A stretch of 14,457 nt of DNA from SZUA-442 sp035461905 (GTDB lineage: Bacteria; Actinomycetota; Acidimicrobiia; Spongiisociales; UBA5794). The notes below the pieces were generated by a model. The model saw nothing but the letters and a program-made list of their open reading frames with translations. It searched no databases and was not told where the DNA came from. The stretch lies in assembly GCA_035461905.1 (NCBI GenBank), contig DATHUV010000078.1:1-14457 (forward strand), written 5' to 3'. Below are positions 1-7,503 of the stretch, in pieces; position 1 is the stretch's first letter; each line of letters opens with the position of its first letter. The position numbers were made by a program, and so were the translations under genes.

Positions 1-658
1 CCATCTGGCCGAAGACCAGCGCCGCCTTGTCGATGACGCCCGAGTCCTTCATCTCCAGGAAGAGGTCGTTCCCCTCACGCGTGCGTTCCCCGACGCCGGC
101 GAAGACGGACACGCCGCCGTGCTGGGTCGCGACGCGGTTGATCATCTCCTGGATCAGAACGGTCTTGCCGACGCCAGCTCCCCCGAAGAGGCCGATCTTG
201 CCGCCTTCGAGATAAGGGCAGATGAGGTCGATGACCTTGATCCCGGTCTCGAAGACCTTCTTCTGCGCCTCGATGTCCTCGAACGGAGGAGGATCGCGAT
301 GGATCGGCCACCATTCACCCGTGAACTCGAGCTCCGGATCATCGAGCGCCGTGCCCCAGACGTTGAAGATGTGGCCGAGGGTCTGATCGCCGACAGGAAC
401 GGAGATGGGAGCACCGGTGTTACGAACCTCTGCTCCCCTGACGAGGCCGTCGGTCGGGGCGAGCGCAACGGCTCGTACCTTGTCGTCGCCGAGCTGCTGG
501 GCGACCTCACAGATGATGGTGCTCTCAACGCCCTGAACCGAGATGTCGACCTCGATGGCGAAGTTGATCTCCGGCAGGGCGTCGGGCGGGAACTCTACGT
601 CAACGACCGGTCCTGCGACCTTGACGATCCGGCCGGTGGCGAGGGTTGTCACGCTCAT
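1..658 (-). CDS. atpD: ATP synthase F1 subunit beta, N-terminal part (cut by window edge)
   Basis: The catalytic beta subunit of F1 makes ATP from ADP and phosphate at the cytoplasmic face of the membrane. About 219 codons are present and the frame is open at the left edge, so roughly the last half of a protein usually 460-480 residues long is missing. The N-terminal beta-barrel domain (about residues 8-80) is followed by the nucleotide-binding domain. The P-loop GGAGVGKT lies at 159-166 and VGERTREGNDL at about 189-199, both diagnostic of beta rather than alpha. Position 147 just before the P-loop is Cys (ICPY), where Ala or Thr is more usual. The ATG at 658 is chosen because the reading frame begins with a normal beta N-terminus (MSVTTLATGRIVKV) and GGAGA lies just upstream. 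It starts 26 bases after the atpG stop. atpC should follow outside the window. Confidence 0.98.
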   Translation of the reverse strand, partial: MSVTTLATGRIVKVAGPVVDVEFPPDALPEINFAIEVDISVQGVESTIICEVAQQLGDDKVRAVALAPTDGLVRGAEVRNTGAPISVPVGDQTLGHIFNVWGTALDDPELEFTGEWWPIHRDPPPFEDIEAQKKVFETGIKVIDLICPYLEGGKIGLFGGAGVGKTVLIQEMINRVATQHGGVSVFAGVGERTREGNDLFLEMKDSGVIDKAALVFGQM

Positions 659-684
659 GTGTGGTCTCCGTCTTCTTTGATCCA

Positions 685-1569
685 TCAACCGCCGGCGAGC
701 GCTTCCGCGCCACCGACGATCTCGCTGATTTCCGTTGTGATCTCTGCCTGGCGCGCCTGGTTGGCCTCTCGCGTGAGGATGCGGGTGAGCTCCTCAGCGT
801 TCTCGGTCGCAGCCTTCATGGCGCGCCTGCGGGCTGCGTGCTCCGACGCCGAAGCCTCGAGCAACATGCCGAACACGGTGCCCTCGAGGTATCTCGGAAG
901 GAGCCTGCCGAGGATGTCCTCCGGCGAGGGCTCGAACGTGTATCCCACGGGCATGGCGTCGACACCACCGGCCTCGGAGGCGGGAGGCTCGATCGGCAGC
1001 ACGGCCCACTCGAGGGCGTTCTGCGTCAACGCCGAGACGTACTGCGTCGTGTACGCCTCGACCGCGTCGACGCGTTCGGTGGCGTACTCATCGAGGAGGA
1101 TGTTGGCGATCGAACGGGCATCGGCGTACGTCGGGGTGTCCGTCACGTTGAGCCAGACGTGGTCGAGGGTGTACTTGCGGTACCGGAAGTATCCCTGCGC
1201 CTTGGTTCCGACCGCGTAGACCCTCACGCGACGACCCGCCTTCTGGTGGCGGCGGATCGCCGTCTCGGCGAGCCTGATGATCGATGAGTTGTACCCACCG
1301 GCGAGTCCCCGATCCGATGTGACCACGAGGACGCCCACGGTCTTCACCTCGCGGGAGTCGAGCAGCGGATGGCTCAGGGTTCCCGTCGCTGCGGCGATGT
1401 TCCTGATGACGTCGTTCATCTTGGCGGTGTACGGTTTTGCCTGGGCCACCCTGACCTGGGCCTTGCCGATCCGAGCGGTCGCGATCAGCTCCATGGCGCG
1501 AGTGATCTTCATCGTCGACTGGACGCTCCTGATGCGCCGCCGGATCGCTCGTACTTCAGCCGATGCCAC
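685..1569 (-). CDS. atpG: ATP synthase F1 subunit gamma
   Basis: The gamma subunit is the central rotor shaft that couples c-ring rotation to conformational change in the alpha3beta3 head. The 294 residues are a normal family length. The N-terminal helix (IRRRIRSVQSTMKITRAMELIA, about 9-30) and the C-terminal helix (MKAATENAEELTRILT onward, ending QAEITTEISEIVGGAEAL) are the two strands of the coiled-coil shaft and are highly conserved. Between them is the globular domain with GLAGGYNSS at 88-96. The start is GTG at 1569. No ATG fits, and the protein begins at the expected place (MASAEVRAIRRRI). A GGAGG sequence inside the last codons of atpA, 11 bases upstream, serves as the ribosome site, and only 6 bases separate it from the atpA stop, which suggests coupled translation. 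Confidence 0.98.
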   Translation of the reverse strand: MASAEVRAIRRRIRSVQSTMKITRAMELIATARIGKAQVRVAQAKPYTAKMNDVIRNIAAATGTLSHPLLDSREVKTVGVLVVTSDRGLAGGYNSSIIRLAETAIRRHQKAGRRVRVYAVGTKAQGYFRYRKYTLDHVWLNVTDTPTYADARSIANILLDEYATERVDAVEAYTTQYVSALTQNALEWAVLPIEPPASEAGGVDAMPVGYTFEPSPEDILGRLLPRYLEGTVFGMLLEASASEHAARRRAMKAATENAEELTRILTREANQARQAEITTEISEIVGGAEALAGG

Positions 1570-1575
1570 GGTTGC

Positions 1576-3111
1576 TCAGGCCTCCAACTCGCCCGTATCG
1601 TCGCTGGTGGACAGCGATGCCTTGTAGGCCGTGATGGCAGCGACCAGTTCGTCCGCCGGCAGCTCGCCCGTGTCGGCGATGCCTGCGAGCACCGACCCGT
1701 ATCGCTCTCGGGCGTAGGCGACCAGCCCTGCCTCGAACTTCGGGATGTCGCTCGGATCGACGTCATCCATATGGCCCTCGGTGACCGCGAAGATGACGAG
1801 CACCTGCTCCTCGACCGGCATCGGCCTGTACTGACCCTGCTTGAGGACCTCGACGACACGCCGACCACGGTCGAGCTGTGCGAGGGACGTCGCGTCGAGC
1901 TCGGATCCGAACTCCGCGAACGCCTCCAGCTCGCGGAACTGCGCGAGATTGAGCCTGAGCGGGCCGGCGATCTTCTTCATGGCCTTCACCTGGGCAGCTC
2001 CGCCGACCCTCGACACCGAGATGCCGGCGTTGATGGCAGGGCGGATTCCCGAGAAGAACAGATCGGTTTCGAGGAAGATCTGTCCGTCTGTGATCGAGAT
2101 CACGTTCGTCGGGATGTATGCCGACACGTCGTTCGCCTTCGTCTCGATGATCGGAAGCCCCGTGAGGGAGCCACCTCCGAGCTCGTCGGACAGCTTCGCG
2201 CACCTCTCAAGGAGGCGGCTGTGGAGGTAGAACACGTCGCCCGGGTATGCCTCGCGGCCCGGTGGGCGCCTCAGCAGCAGTGAGATCTCACGGTATGCCA
2301 CCGCCTGTTTCGTCAGGTCGTCGAAGATGACGAGCGCGTGCTGGCCGTTGTACATCCAATGCTGCCCGATGGCAGATCCTGCGTAGGGCGCATACATCTG
2401 GAGCGCCGCTGAGTCCCCTGCCGAGGCGTTGACAACGACGCTGTACTCCATCGCACCGTTTCGCTCGAGGATGTCGACGACTTCTGCGACCGTTGAGTTC
2501 TTCTGGCCGATCGCCACGTAGATGCACTTCACGCCGAGGCCCTTCTGGGCCAGGATCGTGTCGACGACGATCGCTGTCTTGCCGGTCTGGCGGTCACCGA
2601 TGATCAGCTGGCGCTGACCACGGCCGATCGGTGTCATCGCATCGATTGCCTTGATGCCGGTCTGCAGGGGCTCCGACACGGGTTGGCGCTGGACGACGCT
2701 GGGTGCCTGGGTCTCGAGCAACCGCCGCTCCGTGGTGCCGAGCTCCCCCTTGCCATCGATCGGTATTCCGAGTGGGTTGACGACTCGACCGAGAAGCGCA
2801 TCGCCCACGGGGATCGACAGAACGCGTCCCGTGGAACGGACCTCGTCGCCCTCCTCCACGCCAGATGCGTCACCCATGATCACCGCTCCGATGGAATCCT
2901 CGTCGAGGTTGAGGGCGACGCCGAGCAGACCACCCGGGAACTCGAGAAGCTCGGAAGCCATCGCCTTGGGGAGGCCCGCAACGCGAGCAACGCCGTCACC
3001 GACGGACGTGACGTAGCCCATCGTCTCGGACTCCAGGGAAGGCGACCAGCCCGCGAGATTGGACCGGAGCGCAGATGTGATGTCGTCGGTGTTCAGTGTG
3101 AGTTCAGCCAT
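1576..3111 (-). CDS. atpA: ATP synthase F1 subunit alpha
   Basis: The alpha subunit is the non-catalytic nucleotide-binding partner of beta in the F1 head. At 511 residues it is of usual length. The N-terminal segment that contacts delta (about 1-25) is followed by the beta-barrel (about 25-95). The P-loop GDRQTGKT is at 172-179, and the alpha signature around PAINAGISVSRVGGAAQ lies in the C-terminal half, followed by the helical C-terminal domain. The Gln inside the P-loop is typical of alpha and separates it from beta. The ATG at 3111 is preceded by TGAGG, which includes the TGA stop of atpH, and the gap is only 6 bases, so translation is probably coupled. I see no truncation or missing key residue. 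Confidence 0.99.
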   Translation of the reverse strand: MAELTLNTDDITSALRSNLAGWSPSLESETMGYVTSVGDGVARVAGLPKAMASELLEFPGGLLGVALNLDEDSIGAVIMGDASGVEEGDEVRSTGRVLSIPVGDALLGRVVNPLGIPIDGKGELGTTERRLLETQAPSVVQRQPVSEPLQTGIKAIDAMTPIGRGQRQLIIGDRQTGKTAIVVDTILAQKGLGVKCIYVAIGQKNSTVAEVVDILERNGAMEYSVVVNASAGDSAALQMYAPYAGSAIGQHWMYNGQHALVIFDDLTKQAVAYREISLLLRRPPGREAYPGDVFYLHSRLLERCAKLSDELGGGSLTGLPIIETKANDVSAYIPTNVISITDGQIFLETDLFFSGIRPAINAGISVSRVGGAAQVKAMKKIAGPLRLNLAQFRELEAFAEFGSELDATSLAQLDRGRRVVEVLKQGQYRPMPVEEQVLVIFAVTEGHMDDVDPSDIPKFEAGLVAYARERYGSVLAGIADTGELPADELVAAITAYKASLSTSDDTGELEA

Positions 3112-3117
3112 CGTGCC

Positions 3118-3663
3118 TCAGCCCCATTGCTCTCGAAGCTCGTCGAACCGACCCTGGATCGATCCGTCGAGCACGGTGTCTCCTACCTTTGTGACAAGCC
3201 CGCCGACCACAGAGGGATCGACGACGACCTTGACCTGGACGCGCTTCCCGGTCGCCCGTACCAGCGCCTCCGTGAGGCGTGAGATCTGGGACTCGTCGAG
3301 TTCCATCGGCGTCCGTACCTCAGCGACGACCTCACCCTCTGCCTCGGCCGTGAGGTCTGCAAGCCTCGCCGCGATGTCGCTGAGGTGCCTCGCCTGCCCT
3401 GCGGCAATCACGAAGTTCAGCGCGGCCACCGTGACGCCAGAAGCTCGGGATCCGAGGAGGTCATTGACGATCCCGTGTTTGCGCTCCATCGGGATCGCTG
3501 GATCCCGCAAGACCTCCATCAGCTCCGGGTTCGCGGCGAGGGCATTCGCAGCCGAGTAGAACTCGTCGGTGACCTTGACGTCCGTCCCTTCCGCTCGCGC
3601 GACGTCGAGCAATGCAGACGCATACCCGTCGACCTTCGTTGCCTCAACGGTGGAGTGATCCAT
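3118..3663 (-). CDS. atpH: ATP synthase F1 subunit delta
   Basis: Delta (OSCP family) ties the top of the alpha3beta3 head to the peripheral b stalk. The 181 residues match the family. The N-terminal six-helix domain begins at about residue 10 (YASALLDVARAEG), with a conserved YA-AL start. The C-terminal domain contains LTEALVRATGKRVQVKVVVDPSVVGGLVTKVGDTVLDGS, whose VDPSVVGG and LDGS elements are typical of delta. The ATG at 3663 follows the atpF stop by 3 bases. The upstream ribosome site is weak (a GGGG run about 10-15 bases upstream), which fits re-initiation after atpF. This is the small actinobacterial-type delta; I see no fusion to b as found in mycobacteria. Confidence 0.96.
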   Translation of the reverse strand: MDHSTVEATKVDGYASALLDVARAEGTDVKVTDEFYSAANALAANPELMEVLRDPAIPMERKHGIVNDLLGSRASGVTVAALNFVIAAGQARHLSDIAARLADLTAEAEGEVVAEVRTPMELDESQISRLTEALVRATGKRVQVKVVVDPSVVGGLVTKVGDTVLDGSIQGRFDELREQWG

Positions 3664-3666
3664 CAG

Positions 3667-4224
3667 CTACTGAACCCCGCCGAGCTCTTCGATGTACCGG
3701 TCTACGAGCTGGCGTTGACGGTCCGCGTCGATCGTTCCGCCGACGACCCGTTCGGCCACCTCGATCGACAGGTCAGCGACCTGGCGTCGAAGGTCGCCCG
3801 ACACGCGCTCGCGCTCGGTGGCGATCTCGTCGTGTGCCCTCGCCTTGATCTGGTTGGCCTCGGTCTCAGCCCGTGCGACGATGTCGGCCTTGACGACCTC
3901 GCCCGCGTCCCTGGCGTCCGCGACGATCCGGGCGGCCTCATCCTTGGCGGCTGCCATCTGTGCCCGGTAGTCCGTAAGCAGGCTCTCAGCTTCGAGCTTC
4001 GCCTTCTCAGCGGACTCGTGTTCCGCCGCGATCTCCGCCTGTCGGGACGCGAGGATCACTATGAGGGCAGGGATGGCCCACTTCCAAATGAAGAAGAAGA
4101 CGATCGAGAACGCGATGATTCCCGCGATGAGCTCCTCGAAGGCTGGCAGGAGGAGGTCGATACCCCCGCTCTCGCCCGACTCCTCGACCGCAAGGATCAT
4201 GGTGGCGTTGGCGTACCTAAGCAT
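3667..4224 (-). CDS. atpF: ATP synthase Fo subunit b
   Basis: Subunit b forms the peripheral stalk that holds F1 still against the rotating c-ring. The 185 residues comprise a short acidic N-terminus, one hydrophobic membrane helix at about 32-55 (LIAGIIAFSIVFFFIWKWAIPALIVIL), then a long, charged, Ala-rich helix with heptad-like spacing to about residue 160, consistent with the b dimer coiled coil. The ATG at 4224 is preferred over an internal ATG at codon 9 because GGAGGA lies 6-8 bases before it. It follows atpE after 15 bases. There is one b gene only, with no b' paralogue in the window. Confidence 0.95.
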   Translation of the reverse strand: MLRYANATMILAVEESGESGGIDLLLPAFEELIAGIIAFSIVFFFIWKWAIPALIVILASRQAEIAAEHESAEKAKLEAESLLTDYRAQMAAAKDEAARIVADARDAGEVVKADIVARAETEANQIKARAHDEIATERERVSGDLRRQVADLSIEVAERVVGGTIDADRQRQLVDRYIEELGGVQ

Positions 4225-4239
4225 GCGTCGCTCCTCCGG

Positions 4240-4452
4240 TTACGCGAGGAAGAAGAGCACAAAGCCGATGAGGGCGAGTGCCTCCGTGAATGCGATCCCC
4301 AGGAACATCGTGGTTCGGACCATGCCTGCAGCCTCCGGCTGACGGGCCATTGCCTGCACCGCGTTGCCGGCGATCAGGCCGATGCCCACACCAGGGCCGA
4401 TGGCCGCGAGGCCGTACCCGATGAGGGAGAACGCTCCCTTGAGTTCTTCCAT
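4240..4452 (-). CDS. atpE: ATP synthase Fo subunit c
   Basis: Subunit c forms the ring that carries protons through Fo. The 70 residues fold as a two-helix hairpin: helix 1 at about 8-33 with the packing run GPGVGIG at 19-25, a polar loop RQP at 37-39, and helix 2 at about 44-69. The proton-carrying carboxylate is Glu57 in FTEALALIGF. The residues after it are Ala-Leu rather than the Ser/Thr seen in sodium-binding rings, so a proton ring is inferred. The helix 1 sequence resembles actinobacterial c subunits. The length is at the short end for the family. The ATG at 4452 is preceded by a purine-rich AAGGAAAGGG stretch, a suitable strong site for a subunit needed in many copies. It is the only gene here that ends in TAA. 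Confidence 0.98.
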   Translation of the reverse strand: MEELKGAFSLIGYGLAAIGPGVGIGLIAGNAVQAMARQPEAAGMVRTTMFLGIAFTEALALIGFVLFFLA

Positions 4453-4488
4453 TGTTTCCCTTTCCTTGTCTCTTCAGACGGGACTAGA

Positions 4489-5316
4489 TCAGTGTTCTGC
4501 GTTGACGGACGTTTCGATGTACACGGCGCTCAGCAGGGTGAAGATGTACGCCTGGAGCATGATCACGATGACCTCGAAGACGAAGATTGCAAGGGCGAGT
4601 GCCCACCATGCAATACCGAAGAGGCCCTTGACGGCGGAGATGTCTCCCGCCACGAAGGCAGAAATCGACACGAACGCCGTCGTGAGGAGGAGCGACAGCA
4701 TGACGTGGCCCGCCACGAGGTTTGCGAAGAGTCGCACTGCGAGCGAGAAGGGCCGAACGAGGAAGGTCGAGAAGAACTCGATCACACCGACGAGCGGTTT
4801 GAGCGCAACGGGGACGCCCGGTGGCCAGATGATGTTGGTCAGATAGCTGATCCCGTTCCGCTTGAAGCCCACCACGATGAAGATGACCCAGGTGAGGAGG
4901 GCTAGGAAGAGCGGGATCGCCATTCTCGACGTGATCGGGAAGTTGATGAAGGGCGTCACCTCGAAGGCGTTGCCAATGAGGATGAAGATGAAGAGAGCCA
5001 TGAGGTACGGGTAGTACCGGATCCCCACCGGACCGATGATCCCGATGGCGATCTCGTCACGGACGAATGTCATGAGGCTCTCGATGCTGAGCTGGAACTT
5101 CGAGGGCCTCGTCGCCTTCTTGCGCAAGCCGAAGTAGATGAGGCCGACCGCAATGGCGGCGGCGAGGAAGATCAGGAAGACCGTTCGGGTGATCGGGAAA
5201 CCGAAGACCTCGACGACGGCGTTGCGGAACTCGAACAGATCGGTGACGTTCTCGGGAGCGCATACCGCGTTCTCCGACAGGTCGCATTCCTCGATCGCGA
5301 GTATCAGTTCGTCCAC
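4489..5316 (-). CDS. atpB: ATP synthase Fo subunit a
   Basis: Subunit a provides the two proton half-channels next to the c-ring. The 275 residues have about six hydrophobic segments (about 41-63, 100-125, 132-150, 192-222, 232-262 and a shorter one between). The essential arginine that faces the c-ring carboxylate is Arg195 in SLAVRLFANLVAGH. The start is GTG at 5316, with GGAAAGGGAAC upstream. It overlaps the end of the AtpI-like gene by 13 bases, which implies coupled translation. The N-terminal periplasmic tail carries two cysteines (11 and 19), which is slightly unusual. A start further in would remove part of the N-terminal tail, so GTG 5316 is preferred but not proven. Confidence 0.97.
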   Translation of the reverse strand: MDELILAIEECDLSENAVCAPENVTDLFEFRNAVVEVFGFPITRTVFLIFLAAAIAVGLIYFGLRKKATRPSKFQLSIESLMTFVRDEIAIGIIGPVGIRYYPYLMALFIFILIGNAFEVTPFINFPITSRMAIPLFLALLTWVIFIVVGFKRNGISYLTNIIWPPGVPVALKPLVGVIEFFSTFLVRPFSLAVRLFANLVAGHVMLSLLLTTAFVSISAFVAGDISAVKGLFGIAWWALALAIFVFEVIVIMLQAYIFTLLSAVYIETSVNAEH

Positions 5317-5762
5317 TCGAGTTCCCTTTCCGCGCCCTTGGCGACCGCTACCGCTTCCAGCGAGAGCAGCACGAGATAACTGACAACCACTGAAACGCCC
5401 ATGGCCACCCGGTCGATGTCGACCATGCTCACGATGAGCACCATCGTCAACGTGATGAGGCCAAGACGGATGAAGAATCCGAACAGCGCGGCGGCATGAT
5501 ACATACCCAGGGACACTCCCGCAGCCGTCGCAAGGATGTACCCGCCGAGGACGAAGTTGACCACGACGATCGCTATTCCGATGGCCGACGACGCCGTACC
5601 GAGCCAGCCGCCTGTGATGCCGAACACGAGCACGATCAAGGGTGCGACGATGATCGCCCTCTTTGCGATGTTGCGACCGATGATGGCCTCGACAGGCCGC
5701 TTCTCGGACGACGGCGAGTGCATCACGGACGGGTCGAAAGCGTCGTCAGACACCGTGGGCAC
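5304..5762 (-). CDS. atpI: AtpI-like ATP synthase accessory membrane protein
   Basis: This 152-residue protein has four predicted membrane helices (about 36-55, 59-82, 88-113 and 119-140) after a roughly 30-residue polar N-terminus. Size, topology and position directly before atpB match the ATP synthase subunit I family, which is thought to help c-ring assembly or magnesium supply; the sequence of this family is poorly conserved, so the call rests largely on context. The start is GTG at 5762, with AGGAA a few bases upstream and 17 bases of overlap with the previous gene. A second GTG at 5753 would reduce the overlap to 8 bases and is also possible. The 13-base overlap with atpB ties it to the operon. 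Confidence 0.7.
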   Translation of the reverse strand: MPTVSDDAFDPSVMHSPSSEKRPVEAIIGRNIAKRAIIVAPLIVLVFGITGGWLGTASSAIGIAIVVVNFVLGGYILATAAGVSLGMYHAAALFGFFIRLGLITLTMVLIVSMVDIDRVAMGVSVVVSYLVLLSLEAVAVAKGAERELEWTN

Positions 5763-6027
5763 GGTTCCTGCCTTCTTCGTCGAGTACCGCCGATGCCTGC
5801 CACAGCCTCCAGAAGCCGATGCTCATGCCCGCAAGGGTCCAGAGGATCACCATGATCGGTGAGGTCGAGAAGAACCAGTCGAGAAGGAGGCCGATGATCA
5901 GGCCCGAGACGATGTACGAAATCAGGTCAGCGTTCTTCGAGAATGCCCCGGTAATGGCATCGCGGTTCGGCACATGCGTAGAGGTCTTGGTTCTCACGTC
6001 GTCTCTTGAGGTGTCAGGGTCGCTCAC
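5746..6027 (-). CDS. atpZ: AtpZ-like two-helix ATP synthase accessory protein
   Basis: This small protein of about 93 residues has a polar N-terminus and two membrane helices at about 35-53 and 57-75. The hairpin sequence (SGLIIGLLLDWFF, then TLAGMSIGFWRLW) fits the AtpZ/AtpI family of F1Fo-associated proteins, in which a Gly-x-x-x-Gly-rich helix ends in a conserved Asp and the second helix ends in Gly-Phe and basic residues. Members are proposed to form a Mg2+/Ca2+ transporter with AtpI. The frame is open further upstream to an ATG at 6117, but GTG at 6027 is chosen because GAGG lies 7 bases before it and the product then starts as a typical polar MSDPDTS tail. It is the first gene of the ATP synthase cluster and overlaps the next gene. 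Confidence 0.75.
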   Translation of the reverse strand: MSDPDTSRDDVRTKTSTHVPNRDAITGAFSKNADLISYIVSGLIIGLLLDWFFSTSPIMVILWTLAGMSIGFWRLWQASAVLDEEGRNRAHGV

Positions 6028-6143
6028 GTGCCATCCTCGAGTGATGAACCGGCTCGTCGTGCGGGGCAGGGTACCTCGGTCGTGCACGCCAGTTGCAATC
6101 CGCCCCGCAACGGTCAAGGGGCCGCCAAGGCAACACCGTCGCG
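6028..6143. promoter_or_regulatory. Intergenic leader before ATP synthase genes with inverted repeat and weak promoter
   Basis: This 116-base gap separates glyA from the ATP synthase cluster. On the minus strand a TTGCAA (6090-6095 on the plus strand as ttgcaa) and TACCCT (about 6071) stand 19 bases apart, a weak match to -35 and -10 boxes. An 8-base inverted repeat, tgcggggc at 6060-6067 and gccccgca at 6102-6109, encloses the palindromes ggtacc (6070-6075) and cgtgcacg (6081-6088). No U-run follows it, so an intrinsic terminator is unlikely. It could be an operator or a leader hairpin. Promoter assignment is tentative; readthrough from glyA is equally possible. Confidence 0.3.
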
Positions 6144-7415
6144 TCAGACGTAGCCGTTGAACTCGACGGGATACGCGGGGAAGGCTCTCGCGAGTTCCCC
6201 GACCCTCGCACGCAGCTGATCGAGCACACCGGGGTCGTTTCGCCTTCGGAGGATCTCGACGATGGCGTTGCCCAGGGTGACCATCTGCTCCTGCTTCATC
6301 CCCGCAGTGGTGACCGCTGGCGTTCCGATGCGAATACCCGACGTGATGAACGGCGAACGCGGGTCGAAGGGGATCGCGTTCCTGTTCAGGGTCACCCCCA
6401 TCTCGTCGAGGAGTGTGGCAGCGTCCTTGCCGGTGAGCTCCTCATCGATGGAACGAAGATCCGTGAGGAACATGTGGTTCTCGGTGCCGCCCGACACGAC
6501 CCTGGCACCCGCACCGATCATCGCTTCTGCGAGTACCGAGGCGTTGCGGACGATTTGCTGTGCATATTGGGCGAATTCCTCCGAAGCCGCCTGCTTGAAG
6601 CACAGCGCCTTGCCCGCGATCTGGTGGTTGATCGCACCACCCTGAGCGTACGGGAACACGCTCTTGTCGATCGCCTTGGCGTGTTCTTCCACCGAGAGGA
6701 TCAACCCGCCACGTGGTCCCCGCAACGCCTTGTGGGTAGTTGCCGTGACGATGTGGGCGTGTGGTACGGGCGATGGGTGGGCCCCTCCCGCAATGAGGCC
6801 GATGATGTGCGCGGCATCGACGAGGAACAGGGCTCCGACCTCGTCCGCAATTGCCCGGAACGCTGCCCAGTCGATGAGCCGGGAGTATGCCGAATACCCG
6901 GCGACGATGAGCTTCGGCTTGTGCTCGATCGCAGTAGCACGTACCTGGTCGAGGTCGATCGTCTCGGTATCGGGGTCGACGCCGTATGCGACGAAGTTGA
7001 AGAGATTGCCCGAGAAGTTGACCGGTGAGCCATGTGTCAGATGACCACCCTGATCGAGCGCCATGCCGAGGATCGTGTCACCCGGTTCGAGTACGGCGAG
7101 GTAGGCGGCCATGTTCGCTTGCGAACCCGAATGCGCCTGGACGTTCGCGTGATCAGCGCCGAAGAGCGCCTTCGCCCTGTCGATCGCCAGGTTCTCGATC
7201 TCATCGATCACCTCACAGCCCTCGTAGTAGCGTCGTCCCGGGTAGCCCTCGGAGTACTTGTTCGCCAGCACGCTTCCGGATGCCTGCATCATGGCGTAGC
7301 TCACGAAATTCTCGGATGCGATCAGCTGGATATGGCTCCGCTGCCGCTGGGCATCCTTCGCAACGAGGGCGGCAAGGGTCGGATCCGCTGCAGATAGCGG
7401 GGTCATGTCGGTCAT
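6144..7415 (-). CDS. glyA: Serine hydroxymethyltransferase
   Basis: This PLP enzyme interconverts serine plus tetrahydrofolate with glycine plus 5,10-methylenetetrahydrofolate in the cytoplasm, the main source of one-carbon units. The 423 residues are normal length. Visible landmarks are SENFVS at 34-39, the substrate-binding YSEGYPG at 54-60, HSGSQAN at 95-101, Asp200 and His203 in VDAAH, and the PLP-binding Lys229 in TATTHKALRGPRGG. SGGTENH and TSGIRIGTPA follow in the C-terminal half. The lysine motif reads TATTHK where TTTTHK or TSTTHK is commoner, a small change that leaves the catalytic residues intact. The ATG at 7415 has AGGAG 5 bases upstream. It stands slightly apart from its neighbours (88 and 116 bases), so it may have its own promoter. 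Confidence 0.98.
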   Translation of the reverse strand: MTDMTPLSAADPTLAALVAKDAQRQRSHIQLIASENFVSYAMMQASGSVLANKYSEGYPGRRYYEGCEVIDEIENLAIDRAKALFGADHANVQAHSGSQANMAAYLAVLEPGDTILGMALDQGGHLTHGSPVNFSGNLFNFVAYGVDPDTETIDLDQVRATAIEHKPKLIVAGYSAYSRLIDWAAFRAIADEVGALFLVDAAHIIGLIAGGAHPSPVPHAHIVTATTHKALRGPRGGLILSVEEHAKAIDKSVFPYAQGGAINHQIAGKALCFKQAASEEFAQYAQQIVRNASVLAEAMIGAGARVVSGGTENHMFLTDLRSIDEELTGKDAATLLDEMGVTLNRNAIPFDPRSPFITSGIRIGTPAVTTAGMKQEQMVTLGNAIVEILRRRNDPGVLDQLRARVGELARAFPAYPVEFNGYV

Positions 7416-7442
7416 CGGAGCTCCTGTCGCGGGTCGCGTGTG

Positions 7443-7473
7443 AATCTAGCGCCCTGTCCTGCATCGCCGTCAA
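7443..7473 (-). promoter_or_regulatory. Candidate glyA promoter
   Basis: On the minus strand TTGACG (plus positions 7468-7473) and TAGATT (7443-7448) lie 19 bases apart, about 28 bases before the glyA ATG. TTGACG matches five of six -35 consensus bases and TAGATT fits the TANNNT -10 form common in actinobacteria. The spacer is two bases longer than ideal. The leader would be about 20-25 bases, too short for a riboswitch. Confidence 0.45.
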
Positions 7474-7499
7474 CGCGATGGATAGCGCTGGTCAGGACA
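7455..7499 (-). repeat. Nested inverted repeats between membrane gene and glyA
   Basis: Perfect 7-base arms tgtcctg (7455-7461) and caggaca (7493-7499) enclose a second pair, catcgc (7462-7467) and gcgatg (7475-7480). The inner pair abuts the left outer arm and has a 7-base loop. The element begins only a few bases after the stop of the upstream gene and covers the candidate glyA -35 box. There is no T-run after it, so it is not a standard intrinsic terminator. It could be an mRNA end-protecting structure, an operator, or chance. Confidence 0.35.
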
Positions 7500-7503
7500 C
7501 GGG

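Noticed and set aside
119..1219. A 366-codon open frame on the plus strand opposite atpD and atpG
   Set aside because: It is antisense to two conserved genes and has no recognisable domain or ribosome site; it is a codon-bias shadow.
3385..4905. A 506-codon open frame on the plus strand across atpH, atpF, atpE and atpB
   Set aside because: It lies opposite four clear ATP synthase genes, its product is a highly charged Asp/Glu/Arg composition with no family motif, and long antisense frames are common in G+C-rich DNA.
6028..6117. A 30-codon N-terminal extension of the AtpZ-like gene
   Set aside because: The extension is not family-like and GTG at 6027 has GAGG at good spacing, although the inverted repeat in this stretch leaves some doubt.
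7416..7442. A riboswitch in front of glyA
   Set aside because: Fewer than 30 bases lie between the candidate -10 box and the start codon, too few for a glycine or folate riboswitch.
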